64,000 nt of DNA. Origin: Streptomyces sp. NBC_00273 (GTDB taxonomy: Bacteria > Actinomycetota > Actinomycetes > Streptomycetales > Streptomycetaceae). The stretch covers positions 2,480,001 through 2,544,000 of the forward strand of contig NZ_CP108067.1 of assembly GCF_036178145.1 (NCBI RefSeq). Reading direction: 5' to 3'. Position numbers and translations under genes: made by a program. Of the stretch, positions 1 to 8,893 are shown piece after piece. The notes below the pieces were generated by a model. It was not told where the DNA came from, searched no databases, and saw nothing but the letters and a program-made list of their open reading frames with translations. Each line of letters starts with the position of its first letter. Position 1 is the first letter of the stretch.

Positions 1-1576
1 AGCCGCCCGCGCTGCCGCCGCGGATGGCGAGCCGGGCGGGGTCGGCGGTGCCCTCGGCGGCCAGCGCGCGGGCGACCGACGCGCAGTCCTCCACGTCCAC
101 CACGCCCCATTGCTCGCGCAGCCGCTCCCGGTAGGCGCGGCCGTATCCGGTGGAACCCCCGTAGTTCACCTCGACCACGCCGATGCCGCGCGAGGTGAAG
201 TAGGCGATGTGCAGGTCGAGTACGGGCGGCACGTGGTCGGTGGGTCCGCCGTGCGCCCAGACCACGTACGGGGGCAGTTCGTCGGCGGCGGCCCGGACGG
301 CCGGGTGGTGCGGCGGGTAGACGTGCGCGTGGATCTGGCGGTTGTCGGGGCCGAGGAAGGTGCGGCTCTGCGGCTCCGGGTAGTAGGCCGGGTCCACCGG
401 GTCCGGGCGTTGCCCGCCGACCGCCCGGGCGTGCCCGGTCGCGGTGTCCAGCTCGACCACCTCGTACGCGCTGCGCGGGCTGGCGGCGACGCCGTAGACG
501 CGGGTGCCGTGCACGGCGAGGGTCGGCTGCCAGGCGGTCCACGGCCCGGCGGCGTCCACCAGGTCGCCGCTCTCCGGGTCGAGGATGCCGAGCACCGAGG
601 AGCCCTGCCCGTGCAGGACGGCGACGAGCCCGGGCGGCGAGCCCGCCGGGTGCGGGGTGTCCCCGGGGAGCGGGGCGAGCCAGCGCAGCCCCGGCTTCCA
701 CAGCGGGCCGCCGAACTCCTCCTCCCGCGGGCAGAGGTTGATCGCCCAGCCGGTCCGCGGGTCCACCCCGTACGGGTTCCACCAGCCGCCGCGGTCGCTG
801 ACCGCGAGGAGGGTCCCTTCGGCCGTCCACTCGACCTGGGCGACGGCCTCGTCGGGGCCGCCGAGTACGGTCCGTGCGTCGGCGAGCTCCCCGTCCCCGG
901 TGACCTCGGCCACCCTGAGCTCGGTACCGTCCCACGGCATCGAGGGGTGGTCCCACACCAGCCAGGCGGCCCGCCGGCCGTCCGGGGAGAGCCGGGGCCC
1001 GGTGGTGAACCGGTACCGGTCGTGCGTCAGCTCCCGCACCGCGCCGCGGTTCCCGGCCGCCGAGCCGTCCAGCGGTACGGCGGCCAGCACCCGGCGCACA
1101 TCGGTCGGCGCGGGCCCGGTGAACTCCTCCAGCACGCACCAGACCTCGTCGCCGCGCAGCACCGGGTCGGCCCAGCGCAGGCCGCCGCCGGTCCGGGAGA
1201 CCGGGGTCAGGGGCCGCGGCTCGGGGCCACCGGGGGCGTCGGGCTCGTACGCGTACAGCCGCTGGTCGGCGAAGTGGACGAAGACCAGCAGGGGGCCGCC
1301 GGCGGGCCGTTCGACCCCGGCCCAGGGCAGGCCGCCGTACTCGGTGACGCGGCTGCGCACGTTCCACGGGGCGGGGAGTTCGGTGATCTCGGGCCCGCCG
1401 TCGGCGAGGCGGCGGCGCACCAGGGTACGGCGGCCGGCCTCCTCGGGCCGGGGTTCGGTCCACCACACCTCGGGGCCGACCGTGCCGAGGTACTCGGGCC
1501 GCCCGTCGAGACAGGCGGCGAGGCCCGCGTCGATGGGTGAGGGCCAGCTGCCGTAGGGCCGGGTCGTCGCCGCCAT
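1..1576 (-). CDS. S9-family prolyl oligopeptidase-like peptidase (3' part cut off by window edge)
   Basis: Serine peptidase or acyl-peptide hydrolase of the S9 clan, expected to cleave short peptides in the cytoplasm. Only the first 525 codons lie in the window, so the end of the alpha/beta-hydrolase domain with the Asp and His of the triad is missing. Visible are an N-terminal beta-propeller-like region and the start of the hydrolase domain, with an HGGPTDH oxyanion-region motif and the nucleophile elbow GGSAGG (Ser522) right at the edge. I chose ATG at 1576; a GTG lies one codon upstream. It starts about 13 nt after the stop of the M20 hydrolase on the same strand, so the two are probably co-transcribed with the D-aminopeptidase gene. 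The family is certain; the substrate is not. Confidence 0.88.
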   Translation of the reverse strand, partial: MAATTRPYGSWPSPIDAGLAACLDGRPEYLGTVGPEVWWTEPRPEEAGRRTLVRRRLADGGPEITELPAPWNVRSRVTEYGGLPWAGVERPAGGPLLVFVHFADQRLYAYEPDAPGGPEPRPLTPVSRTGGGLRWADPVLRGDEVWCVLEEFTGPAPTDVRRVLAAVPLDGSAAGNRGAVRELTHDRYRFTTGPRLSPDGRRAAWLVWDHPSMPWDGTELRVAEVTGDGELADARTVLGGPDEAVAQVEWTAEGTLLAVSDRGGWWNPYGVDPRTGWAINLCPREEEFGGPLWKPGLRWLAPLPGDTPHPAGSPPGLVAVLHGQGSSVLGILDPESGDLVDAAGPWTAWQPTLAVHGTRVYGVAASPRSAYEVVELDTATGHARAVGGQRPDPVDPAYYPEPQSRTFLGPDNRQIHAHVYPPHHPAVRAAADELPPYVVWAHGGPTDHVPPVLDLHIAYFTSRGIGVVEVNYGGSTGYGRAYRERLREQWGVVDVEDCASVARALAAEGTADPARLAIRGGSAGG

Positions 1577-1589
1577 CACCGGGCCCCGT

Positions 1590-3035
1590 TCACAGGGTCC
1601 GCAGCGCGTGGTCGAGGACGCGGACGCCGAAGTGCAGGGCGTCTACGGGCACCCGCTCGTCCACGCCGTGGAAGAGGGCCCAGTAGTCGAAGTCGGGCGG
1701 CAGCTTCAGCGGGGAGAAGCCGTAGCCGGTGATGCCGAGGCGGGAGAACTGCTTGGCGTCGGTGCCTCCCGCCATGCAGAACGGGATCACGTGGCCGGCC
1801 GGGTCGAACCGTTCGACCGACTCGCGCAGGATCCCGTACGTCCGGCCGTCCACGGGGGCTTGGAGGGCGACCTCCCGGTGGTGGAACTCCCAGCGCACGT
1901 CGGGGCCGGTGAGGGCGTCGAGGGTGGCGGTGAACTCGGCCTCGCCGCCGGGCACGGTCCGGCCGTCGACATAGCCGGTGGCGTGCTCGGGGATCACGTT
2001 GAGCTTGTAACCGGCGCTGAGCATGGTCGGGTTGGCGCTGTTGCGCACGGTGGCGCGGACCAGCGCGCCGGCCGGGCCGAGCCGGTCGAGGAGCGCGTCG
2101 ACGTCGAGGTCCGGCCGCCGCGGGTCCACCGACAGGCCCTGTAGGGCGGCGAGTTCGACGATGCAGGCGGTGACGGTGTCGGTGAGCCGGACCGGCCAGT
2201 CGTACGCGCCGATCCGCGCGACGGCGGCGGCGAGCCGGCTGACGGCGTTGGCCCTGTTCGGCTTGGAGCCGTGACCTGCGGTGCCGTGCGCGGTCAGCTT
2301 CAGCCAGGCGGTCCCGCGCTCCCCCGCCGCGATCGGGTAGAGGGCGCGGCCGCCGGGGCCGTCGTGCACGGTGAAGGCCCCGGACTCGCTGATGCCCTCG
2401 GTGCAGCCTTCGAAGAGGTGCGGGTGGTGGTCGGCGAGGAAGCCGGAGCCGTCGACCGCGCTGTCCTCCTCGTCGGCGGTGTAGGCGATCACGATGTCCC
2501 GGCGCGGCTTCACTCCCGCGCGTGCCCAGGCCCGTACGACGGCCAGCACCATCGCGTCCATGTTCTTCATGTCGACGGCGCCGCGCCCCCAGACCACGCC
2601 GTCGCGCACCTCGCCGGAGAAGGGGTCAACGCTCCAGTCGGCGGCCTCGGCAGGGACCACGTCGAGGTGGCCGTGGACGAGGAGGGCCTCGGCGGAGGGG
2701 TCGGTGCCCTCGATCCGGGCGACCACGTTGGTGCGGCCGGGGGTGCGTTCCAGCAGGAGCGGCTCCAGGCCGGCGGCGGCGAGCCGCTCGGCGACGTACT
2801 CGGCGGCGGGGCGCTCGCGGCAGTCGCCGCCGCCCCGGTTGGTGGTGTCGATCCGGATGAGGCCGGAGGTGAACTCGACGGCCTCGTCGAGAGCCACCGC
2901 GTCCACCACGTCCGCCACGCCCAGCACGTCGACGCCGGCCGATGTGCCCGCCGCGTCCACCGGCTCCGCGGTGTCGACGGCTCCGGCGCCTGCACCGGCG
3001 GGGATCTCGGCGTTGATTGCGCACATGTCAGCCAT
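1590..3035 (-). CDS. M20/M25/M40 family metallohydrolase
   Basis: Zinc-dependent peptidase or amidohydrolase of the M20 family, acting on dipeptides or N-acyl amino acids. The dinuclear-zinc ligands are visible: HLD (His123, catalytic-base helper Asp125), the bridging Asp155 in GRGAVDMK, and the EE pair at 189-190 in YTADEED. A dimerisation (lid) domain interrupts the catalytic domain, as usual. The 481-residue length is normal, but the first 45 or so residues are an Ala/Val/Asp-rich stretch not needed by the fold, so a later start is possible. The ATG at 3035 overlaps the stop of the M55 gene by 8 nt, which points to translational coupling. Middle gene of a three-peptidase set. Confidence 0.9.
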   Translation of the reverse strand: MADMCAINAEIPAGAGAGAVDTAEPVDAAGTSAGVDVLGVADVVDAVALDEAVEFTSGLIRIDTTNRGGGDCRERPAAEYVAERLAAAGLEPLLLERTPGRTNVVARIEGTDPSAEALLVHGHLDVVPAEAADWSVDPFSGEVRDGVVWGRGAVDMKNMDAMVLAVVRAWARAGVKPRRDIVIAYTADEEDSAVDGSGFLADHHPHLFEGCTEGISESGAFTVHDGPGGRALYPIAAGERGTAWLKLTAHGTAGHGSKPNRANAVSRLAAAVARIGAYDWPVRLTDTVTACIVELAALQGLSVDPRRPDLDVDALLDRLGPAGALVRATVRNSANPTMLSAGYKLNVIPEHATGYVDGRTVPGGEAEFTATLDALTGPDVRWEFHHREVALQAPVDGRTYGILRESVERFDPAGHVIPFCMAGGTDAKQFSRLGITGYGFSPLKLPPDFDYWALFHGVDERVPVDALHFGVRVLDHALRTL

Positions 3036-3861
3036 ACTGCTCCTCCACGGCCGCCGAGACGACCGTCGTGACCGCTTTGAAGGCCCGGATCCCCTCGTAC
3101 ATGGTGTCGCTGGTGTACGCGACCTTGCGCTCCCCGGACCGCTCCACGCCGGGGACCACGGTGGCGGACATGGCCAGGTGCGCGGCGTCGAACTCCAGCT
3201 CCACGGTGAAGGGGCCGCCGCGGACCGGATCGTGGCGCACGGCCAGGGCGGTGGCCTCCTTGGCCGCGGCCCGGATGTCGGCGGCGGTACGGGCCGGGGT
3301 GCGGCACACGGCGGCGTAGCGCGAGACGTGGTCCTTGACGGCGACGGTCGCGGCTCCGGGGGCGTATCCGGCGGCGTCCACGCAGGTCAGGTCGTCGCCC
3401 GTGACCAGGATGACGGGGACCCCGTACTCGGCGACGACGTGCGCGTTGAGCAAGCCCTCGCTGGCGCGGGTCCCGTTGACCCAGACTCCGGTGATGGAGT
3501 TGGCGAGGTAGGTGTGGGCGAGGACCCCCTCGGAGCCGGCCCCGGTGTGGTAGCCGACGAAGGCGATGCCGTCGACATCGCCGTGCTGGACGCCCTCGAC
3601 CATGGAGAGGGTCTTGTGGCGGCCGGTGATCATCTCGGCGCGGGCGTCGAGCTTCTCCAGCAGCAGGTTGCGCATGGTCCAGTGCGCCTCGTTGATGAGG
3701 ACCTGGTCGGCTCCGCCGTCGTAGAAGCCGAGCACGGCGGCGTTGACGTCGGAGGTGAACATCGCGCGGCAGCGTTCCCACTGCGGGGTTCCGGGCAGCA
3801 CGTCCGCGGGCCAGGTGACGCCGGTGGCGCCTTCCATGTCGGCGGAGATGAGGATCTTCAT
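3028..3861 (-). CDS. dppA: M55 family D-aminopeptidase (DppA-like)
   Basis: Zinc D-aminopeptidase of family M55, which removes N-terminal D-amino acids from small peptides such as cell-wall-derived D-Ala-D-Ala. At 277 residues it has the usual length. The expected zinc and active-site residues sit at or next to the positions known from Bacillus DppA: Asp8 and Glu10 in SADMEG, His60 in NEAHW, His105 in GYHTG, Glu135 in RASEG. The start ATG at 3861 opens directly on MKILISADMEG; longer in-frame extensions upstream are Arg-rich and implausible. First gene of the minus-strand set, so its promoter should lie in 3862-4167. With M20 and S9 enzymes downstream, the operon probably recycles or scavenges peptides, including D-amino-acid peptides. 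Confidence 0.92.
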   Translation of the reverse strand: MKILISADMEGATGVTWPADVLPGTPQWERCRAMFTSDVNAAVLGFYDGGADQVLINEAHWTMRNLLLEKLDARAEMITGRHKTLSMVEGVQHGDVDGIAFVGYHTGAGSEGVLAHTYLANSITGVWVNGTRASEGLLNAHVVAEYGVPVILVTGDDLTCVDAAGYAPGAATVAVKDHVSRYAAVCRTPARTAADIRAAAKEATALAVRHDPVRGGPFTVELEFDAAHLAMSATVVPGVERSGERKVAYTSDTMYEGIRAFKAVTTVVSAAVEEQYG

Positions 3862-4167
3862 CAGGCCCCCGGGCGGTCGGTTGCGCTCAGAGTGCCACCC
3901 TAGCCGCCGAGACCCCCGGTGGCCGTGGGGCTCGCGCCCCGGCGCGGCGCGCGGTGCGCGACCCCCGCCGCGCGGCCCGTCGGTGCGCGGCCGTCGCTGC
4001 GCGGTATCCCGGTCGTGAGCCGTCCGTCTCACGAGCCGTCGGCGCGTCGGCGCAGTCCGCCCGTCGGCGCGTCCGCCCCTCGACCGAGCGAGCTGTGGTG
4101 CGCGGGCGCTCCGGGTTCACCCGATCCGGTGAGGCCGCTGTGCCGGCCCCACCGTCAACGCCGTTGC
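3862..4167. other. GC-rich intergenic region with a 13-bp direct repeat
   Basis: About 300 bp with no convincing gene. It should hold the promoter of the D-aminopeptidase operon and the 3' end of the SRPBCC gene. The 13-mer CCGTCGGCGCGTC occurs twice, at 4036-4048 and 4061-4073, 25 bp apart. I see no clear -10/-35 pair and no strong terminator. Confidence 0.4.
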
Positions 4168-4611
4168 TCAGCGCTCCACTTCGGTGGCCAGGTTCTCCAG
4201 CACGGAGTCGTAGATCCGGCCGAGGCCCTTGGGCGCGAAGGTGCGCTCGAAGAAGCCGCCGATGCCGCCGGCGCCGTTCCAGACGGTGGTGACCACGGCC
4301 TTGGACTTGCCCTCACCGGCCGGGGTGACCCGCCAGGTGGTGACCATGGAGGAGTTGCGGTCCTTCTCCACCAGTTCGCCGTCGGTCGGCTCGCTGACCT
4401 CGAGCAGGCAGTCGCGCACGCGCTTGCTGGTGGCCTGGAGCTTCCAGTGCACCAGGGTGCCCTCGCCGTCGCCGCCCTCGCGCACCTCGTACTCGCTGAA
4501 GTGCTCGGGCAGCAGCTTCCCGCGGGTCCCGGTGTAGTCCGCCAGCGCGTCGAACACGGTCTCCGCGTCGGCCGCGATGATCCGCTCCGTGGTGGCCTCG
4601 ACCTGCGCCAT
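4168..4611 (-). CDS. SRPBCC (START/polyketide-cyclase fold) family protein
   Basis: A 147-residue single-domain protein of the SRPBCC superfamily, a helix-grip fold that binds hydrophobic ligands. It opens with the family-typical beta-strand and helix (ERIIAADAETVFDALAD), has a central antiparallel sheet and ends with a long C-terminal helix. No catalytic residues can be assigned. A good ribosome site (GGAGGA, 6 nt spacing) precedes the ATG at 4611. It stands alone on the minus strand, with an unknown gene 75 bp upstream. Function unknown beyond probable lipid or aromatic ligand binding. Confidence 0.85.
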   Translation of the reverse strand: MAQVEATTERIIAADAETVFDALADYTGTRGKLLPEHFSEYEVREGGDGEGTLVHWKLQATSKRVRDCLLEVSEPTDGELVEKDRNSSMVTTWRVTPAGEGKSKAVVTTVWNGAGGIGGFFERTFAPKGLGRIYDSVLENLATEVER

Positions 4612-4686
4612 AGCTGTTCCTCCAGCAGTTGTGATCGCTCGTCACGGCGAAGCCAACCACCTCCGGGCCGGTGGCCCAAATCCGGA

Positions 4687-5529
4687 TCAGACGTGGCAGC
4701 GGACGTACACGAGGAGGGTGTCGTCCGGGAGGCCGGCGAGGTGGGCCTCTCCCGCCCCCGGCCGTTGCGCGTACGGCGGAGTGTGCGGACAGGCGTCCTG
4801 GTCGTCGCAGGCACCGTGGACGGGATCGTAGCCCTGCTCGCACCACCAACCGTCGAGGGTCAGCACGTTGCCGTGCGCGACCGCCCGGTCGGCGCCGAAG
4901 GCGAGGAATTCCTCCCGGCCGTAGCCGCCGACCCTCCCGAGAGGGTCGTCCTCGCGGCGCAGGACATTGCCGAAGAACCCGGTATCCAGATGGTCCGGCA
5001 GCCCGGCGAGCCACTCGCGAAAGGCGGGGGCGGGCGGCTGCGCGAGGTACCTCTCCCAGCCCGCGTGCCGGGCTTCGGCGTCGACGCGGAGGTCGTGCGC
5101 CGTTTCCGGCGCCAACGCCGACGCCGGGGCGAACTCCTCCCACGGCCGGCCCGGCGGGTGCTCCGCCGCCATCTCGTGCCAGCGGTCCCAGGCGATGCCG
5201 GCCAGTTCGGCGGCCCGCTGCTGCGGCTCGCCCAAGGCGAGCAGTCCGCGCGGCCCGCCCGTGCACCAGCCCGGTCGGCTCGGCCTCCGGGTGCCGTCCC
5301 GCAGCGGCTGGTCGTGAACGATCCGGGGGTCCGCTTCGTGACCGGGACGGATCGGGTAGCCGCCGTCGTCCGCGCCGCCCGTGATCCACCAGTGGTCCCA
5401 GATCCACAGGTCGTCCGAGTAGGGCCGCGGCCCCCCGATCTCGAAGGGCGCCATCGCCTCGCCGACCGCTTCCACCAGCCGGTCCCGGGCCCCGCCCGGA
5501 AGGCACACCGTCAGTCTGTATCCCGCCAT
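4687..5529 (-). CDS. conserved hypothetical protein
   Basis: A soluble protein of 280 residues that I do not recognise. It is rich in Trp, Asp and Pro, has no membrane segments or signal peptide, and carries a small cluster near the C-terminus with Cys residues (WWCEQGYDPVHGACDDQ and DACPH) that might bind metal. I chose ATG 5529, which begins MAGYRLTVCLPGG; the frame stays open further upstream but would then run into the promoter region of the divergent radical SAM gene. Third-position GC is high, so it is a real gene. It could be linked to the SRPBCC gene downstream on the same strand. Confidence 0.72.
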   Translation of the reverse strand: MAGYRLTVCLPGGARDRLVEAVGEAMAPFEIGGPRPYSDDLWIWDHWWITGGADDGGYPIRPGHEADPRIVHDQPLRDGTRRPSRPGWCTGGPRGLLALGEPQQRAAELAGIAWDRWHEMAAEHPPGRPWEEFAPASALAPETAHDLRVDAEARHAGWERYLAQPPAPAFREWLAGLPDHLDTGFFGNVLRREDDPLGRVGGYGREEFLAFGADRAVAHGNVLTLDGWWCEQGYDPVHGACDDQDACPHTPPYAQRPGAGEAHLAGLPDDTLLVYVRCHV

Positions 5530-5594
5530 GCGGCGCAGCCTCACACGCCGGCCGCAGCGCCGACCAGCTATTTTCGAGGCCCGCACGATCATGG

Positions 5595-5612
5595 GAACAT
5601 TTGTTCTATTCT
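5595..5612 (+). promoter_or_regulatory. LexA/SOS-like box overlapping a -10 element
   Basis: GAAC-ATTT-GTTC at 5595-5606 matches the core of the Gram-positive/actinobacterial LexA operator (GAAC-N4-GTTC). It is followed directly by TATTCT (5607-5612), a good -10 hexamer. The site lies in the divergent gap, about 35 bp upstream of the radical SAM start codon, where a repressor would block transcription. Confidence 0.6.
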
Positions 5613-5641
5613 CGGCGCAGAGCTACCGAGGGAGGCGCACC

Positions 5642-6673
5642 GTGCGCTGGGAGAACCTGACCGAGGGGTCCGCGGGGCCGGCCGCGCTCTTCGGGGCCGA
5701 CGCCGTCGTGACCCGGACCATCGACACCCCCGAGTTCCGGGGGATCACCTTCCACGAGGTACGCGCCCGGTCGATCGTCAACCGCGTGCCCGGCGCCTCC
5801 CGCATGCCGTTCGAATGGACCGTGAACCCCTACCGGGGATGCAGCCACGCCTGCGTGTACTGCTTCGCCCGCAAGACGCACAGCTATCTCGACCTCGACA
5901 CCGGCATCGGGTTCGACTCGCAGATCGTCGTCAAGACCAACGCCCCCGAACTGCTGCGCCGCGAGCTCGCCTCGCCCCGCTGGACCGGCGCGCACATCGC
6001 CATGGGCACCAACGTCGACTGTTACCAGCGCGCCGAGGGCCGCTACGGGCTGATGCCCGGGATCATCGAAGCCCTGCGCGACCGCGCCAACCCGTTCTCG
6101 ATCCTCACCAAGGGCACGCTGATCTTGCGCGACCTCCCCCTGCTGCGGGAGGCCGCCGAGGTCACCGAGGTCGGCATATCGGTCTCGGTCGGCTTCACCG
6201 ACACCGGGCTCTGGCGGACCGTCGAGCCGGGCACCCCCTCCCCCGCCGCCCGGCTGGGCGCCGTGCGGGCGCTCACCGACGCCGGGATCGAGTGCGGGGT
6301 GCTGATGGCCCCGGTGATCCCCTTCCTCGGGGACTCCCCGGAGCAGCTGCGGGCGACCGTACGGGCCGTGGCCGAGGCCGGCGCGACCTCCGTGACACCC
6401 CTGGTACTCCATCTGCGGCCCGGCGCGCGCGAGTGGTTCACGGCCTGGCTGGGCGCCCACCACCCCCACCTGGTCCCCCGGTACGAGCGGATGTACGCGG
6501 GCGGGTCGTACGCGCCCACCTGGTACCAACGCCGGATCACCCGCCAAGTCCACGAACTGGCGGCCGAATTCGGCATCGGCCCGGCCCGCCGGGGCGAGGC
6601 CCGCAAGATCGTCACGCCGGAGCGGCCGGACGGCTCCGCGCCCGCCGGGGCCACGCAGCTCAGCCTCCTGTGA
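5642..6673 (+). CDS. Rv2578c-family radical SAM protein
   Basis: Radical S-adenosylmethionine enzyme related to the Rv2578c/SplB-like group. The cluster motif CxxxCxxC is present as CSHACVYC about 64 residues in, preceded by NPYRG, as is usual in this group. The protein is 343 residues. I chose GTG 5642 (VRWENLTEG) because GGGAGG lies just upstream; a longer frame exists but would place the SOS-like box and promoter inside the coding region. The reaction is unproven; distant relatives repair spore photoproduct. A LexA-type site in the promoter (5595-5606) suggests DNA-damage control. Divergent from an unknown gene. Confidence 0.87.
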   Translation: MRWENLTEGSAGPAALFGADAVVTRTIDTPEFRGITFHEVRARSIVNRVPGASRMPFEWTVNPYRGCSHACVYCFARKTHSYLDLDTGIGFDSQIVVKTNAPELLRRELASPRWTGAHIAMGTNVDCYQRAEGRYGLMPGIIEALRDRANPFSILTKGTLILRDLPLLREAAEVTEVGISVSVGFTDTGLWRTVEPGTPSPAARLGAVRALTDAGIECGVLMAPVIPFLGDSPEQLRATVRAVAEAGATSVTPLVLHLRPGAREWFTAWLGAHHPHLVPRYERMYAGGSYAPTWYQRRITRQVHELAAEFGIGPARRGEARKIVTPERPDGSAPAGATQLSLL

Positions 6674-6785
6674 CGGCCGGCGCCGCCTGAACGGTCATCA
6701 CATCGGGCCAATCGGCGGCCCAATCCCGCCTTCCAGGCGTGGTTTCCGGGACGATTCCGCCCAGAACCCTCGGCTGGGAGGCCCC

Positions 6786-8378
6786 ATGCTCCACCCCTTG
6801 AAGAAGCGCGCCGCTGTCCTGCTGTCGATCTCCACCGTCGCCGCCGCGCTCGCGAGCCCGGTGACGGCCGCGCCCGCCGCCCCGGCCGATCCGGCCGCGC
6901 AGGCGCCCGCGCAGGCGCCCGCGCAGGCGGCGCTGCGCTGGACCGGCTGCACCACCCCGCGGTACCCCACGCTGCAGTGCGCGTCCCTCAAGGTGCCCCT
7001 CGACCACGCACGTCCGGACGGCCGCCAGATCACCCTCGCCCTGACCCGGGTCCCCCACACCGGCCCCACCTCCCAGGGCCCGCTGCTGGTCAACCCGGGC
7101 GGCCCGGGCGGCAGCGGCCGCAGCCTGGCCGGATACATCGCCTCCGCCCTGCCCAAGGAGGTGGCCGCCCAGTACGACGTGATCGGCTTCGACCCCCGGG
7201 GCGTCGGCAAGAGCGAGCCGGCCCTGGACTGCGCGGCCGGGCACTTCAAGCCCGCGCGGCCGGACTCCGTCCCCATGGACGAGGCCACCGAGCGGGCCAA
7301 CCTGGACCGGGTGCGCTCCTTCGCCGAGTCCTGCGGGGCCAAGCACGCGGACGTGCTGCCGTACATCGACACCGTCTCGTCCGCCCGCGACATCGAGGCG
7401 CTGCGCGGCGCCCTCGGCGCGGAGCGGATCAGCTACTTCGGCTACTCGTACGGGACCTACCTGGGCGCGGTGTACGCCAAGCTCCACCCGGGCCGCGTGC
7501 ACCGGCTCGTCCTGGACTCCGTGGTCGACCCGGGCGGGGTCTGGTACGAGGACAACCTCGCCCAGGACCTCGCCTTCGACGCGCGCCACAAGGCGTTCCT
7601 TGCCTGGGTGGCCCAGTACGACGCCACCTACAAGCTCGGCACCGACCCGGCGGAGGTCGAGCGGGCCTGGTACGCGATGCGGGACGCGCTGCGCGAGAGC
7701 CCGGCGGGGGGCAAGGTGGGGCCGGCGGAGCTGGAGGACACCTTCATGCCCGGCGGGTACTACAACGGCTACTGGCCGAACCTGGCCGAGGCCTTCGCCG
7801 CGTACGCGGTGGCCAAGGACCCGAAGCCGCTGGTGGCCGCCTACGAGCGGTTCGGCGCGGTGGAGCCCTCCGCCGGCAACGGTTACAGCGTCTACACGGC
7901 GGTGCAGTGCCGGGACTCGGCCTGGCCGAAGGACTGGAACCAGTGGCGCGCGGACATGTGGCGCACCCATGCCAAGGCGCCGTTCATGACCTGGAACAAC
8001 GCCTGGTACAACGCCCCGTGCGCGTTCTGGCCGACGGAGCCGCTCGAGGCCCCGGACGTGACCAACGCCGACCTCCCGTCCGCCCTGCTGCTCCAGGCGA
8101 CGGACGACGCGGCGACCCCCTTCGAGGGGGCGCTCAGCATGCGGGAGAAGCTGTCGGGTTCGGCCCTGGTGGTGGAGGAGGGCGGCGGCAACCACGGCAT
8201 CGCCCTGAGCGGCAACAAGTGCTTGGACGAGAAGGTGTCGGCCTACCTGACGACCGGCAGGGCCACGGACGCCACCTGCCCCGCCCAGGCGGCCCCGAAG
8301 CCGACGACGGCGACCCGCGCCGTGCCCGCCTCCGCGGGCGGTGCGGCCCTGCACGGCCTGCTCGGCTTCCGGGGCTGA
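6786..8378 (+). CDS. secreted tripeptidyl aminopeptidase (S33 alpha/beta-hydrolase)
   Basis: Exported serine peptidase of the Streptomyces Tap/Slp family, which removes tripeptides from the N-terminus of extracellular proteins. It begins with a classic signal peptide (basic HPLKKR, hydrophobic AAVLLSISTVAAALA, likely cleavage after SPVTA near residue 28), followed by an Ala/Pro linker with repeated PAQA. The alpha/beta-hydrolase core shows NPGGPGGSG (oxyanion region), the nucleophile elbow GYSYG with Ser221, a late Asp in ATDDAATP and His in GGNHG. Length 530 is typical. There is no LPXTG or C-terminal anchor, so the enzyme is probably released. Monocistronic by spacing. Confidence 0.93.
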   Translation: MLHPLKKRAAVLLSISTVAAALASPVTAAPAAPADPAAQAPAQAPAQAALRWTGCTTPRYPTLQCASLKVPLDHARPDGRQITLALTRVPHTGPTSQGPLLVNPGGPGGSGRSLAGYIASALPKEVAAQYDVIGFDPRGVGKSEPALDCAAGHFKPARPDSVPMDEATERANLDRVRSFAESCGAKHADVLPYIDTVSSARDIEALRGALGAERISYFGYSYGTYLGAVYAKLHPGRVHRLVLDSVVDPGGVWYEDNLAQDLAFDARHKAFLAWVAQYDATYKLGTDPAEVERAWYAMRDALRESPAGGKVGPAELEDTFMPGGYYNGYWPNLAEAFAAYAVAKDPKPLVAAYERFGAVEPSAGNGYSVYTAVQCRDSAWPKDWNQWRADMWRTHAKAPFMTWNNAWYNAPCAFWPTEPLEAPDVTNADLPSALLLQATDDAATPFEGALSMREKLSGSALVVEEGGGNHGIALSGNKCLDEKVSAYLTTGRATDATCPAQAAPKPTTATRAVPASAGGAALHGLLGFRG

Positions 8379-8426
8379 CGCCCGCCCGGTCCACCCTGTC
8401 GGGGCGGAAGGGGAAGGGGCAAGATC

Positions 8427-8852
8427 GTGGCCATGACCACGACACCGTCGCACAGCAGCCACCTGACCCGCATCGCCGCGCCGGAAGGAGTCGCCGCGAG
8501 CCCCCACTACAGCCACGTCGCGTGGGGCACGGGGCGCTTCGTCGCCGTGTCGGGACAGTGCGCGCTCGACGAGCGGGGCGAGGTCGTGGGCGAGGGGGAT
8601 CCGGCCGCCCAGGCCCGGCAGGTGTTCGAGAACCTGCGCCGGTGCCTGGCGGCGGCGGGGGCGAGTTTCGACGACGTCGTGAAGCTCACCTACTTCGTGA
8701 CGGACGTCGCCCACCTCCCGGCGGTGCGGGAGGCCCGCGACGCGGTGATCCCGGCCGACCGCCTCCCGGCCTCCTCGGCCGTGCAGGTCTCCGCGCTGTT
8801 CCGGCCCGAACTCCTGGTCGAGATAGAGGCCTTCGCGGTCATCGCCGCATAG
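8427..8852 (+). CDS. RidA family protein (YjgF/YER057c/UK114)
   Basis: Small RidA-superfamily protein of 141 residues, predicted to form trimers and hydrolyse reactive enamine/imine intermediates from amino-acid metabolism. The family pattern is visible in VSGQCALDERGEVVG, the central AQARQVFENLRRCLAAAG helix and KLTYFVTD, ending in the usual FRPELLVEIEAFAVI strand. The canonical catalytic Arg of archetypal RidA is not obvious, so it may belong to an Rid subfamily other than RidA proper. GTG 8427 is favoured because the AAGGGG ribosome site is about 8 nt upstream; ATG 8433 is the alternative. It lies 48 bp after the peptidase gene and could be read through from it. Confidence 0.88.
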   Translation: MAMTTTPSHSSHLTRIAAPEGVAASPHYSHVAWGTGRFVAVSGQCALDERGEVVGEGDPAAQARQVFENLRRCLAAAGASFDDVVKLTYFVTDVAHLPAVREARDAVIPADRLPASSAVQVSALFRPELLVEIEAFAVIAA

Positions 8853-8893
8853 CGGGCCGCGATCCCCGGCCCGCGCGCCCCGGCCCGCGCGCC

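Noticed and set aside
110..1540. Long plus-strand frame opposite the S9 peptidase
   Set aside because: Antisense shadow; the minus-strand product has clear S9 motifs.
3919..6690. A 923-codon plus-strand frame crossing several genes
   Set aside because: It overlaps three supported genes and ends in the wrong frame of the radical SAM gene; composition is Arg/Pro/Gly-rich.
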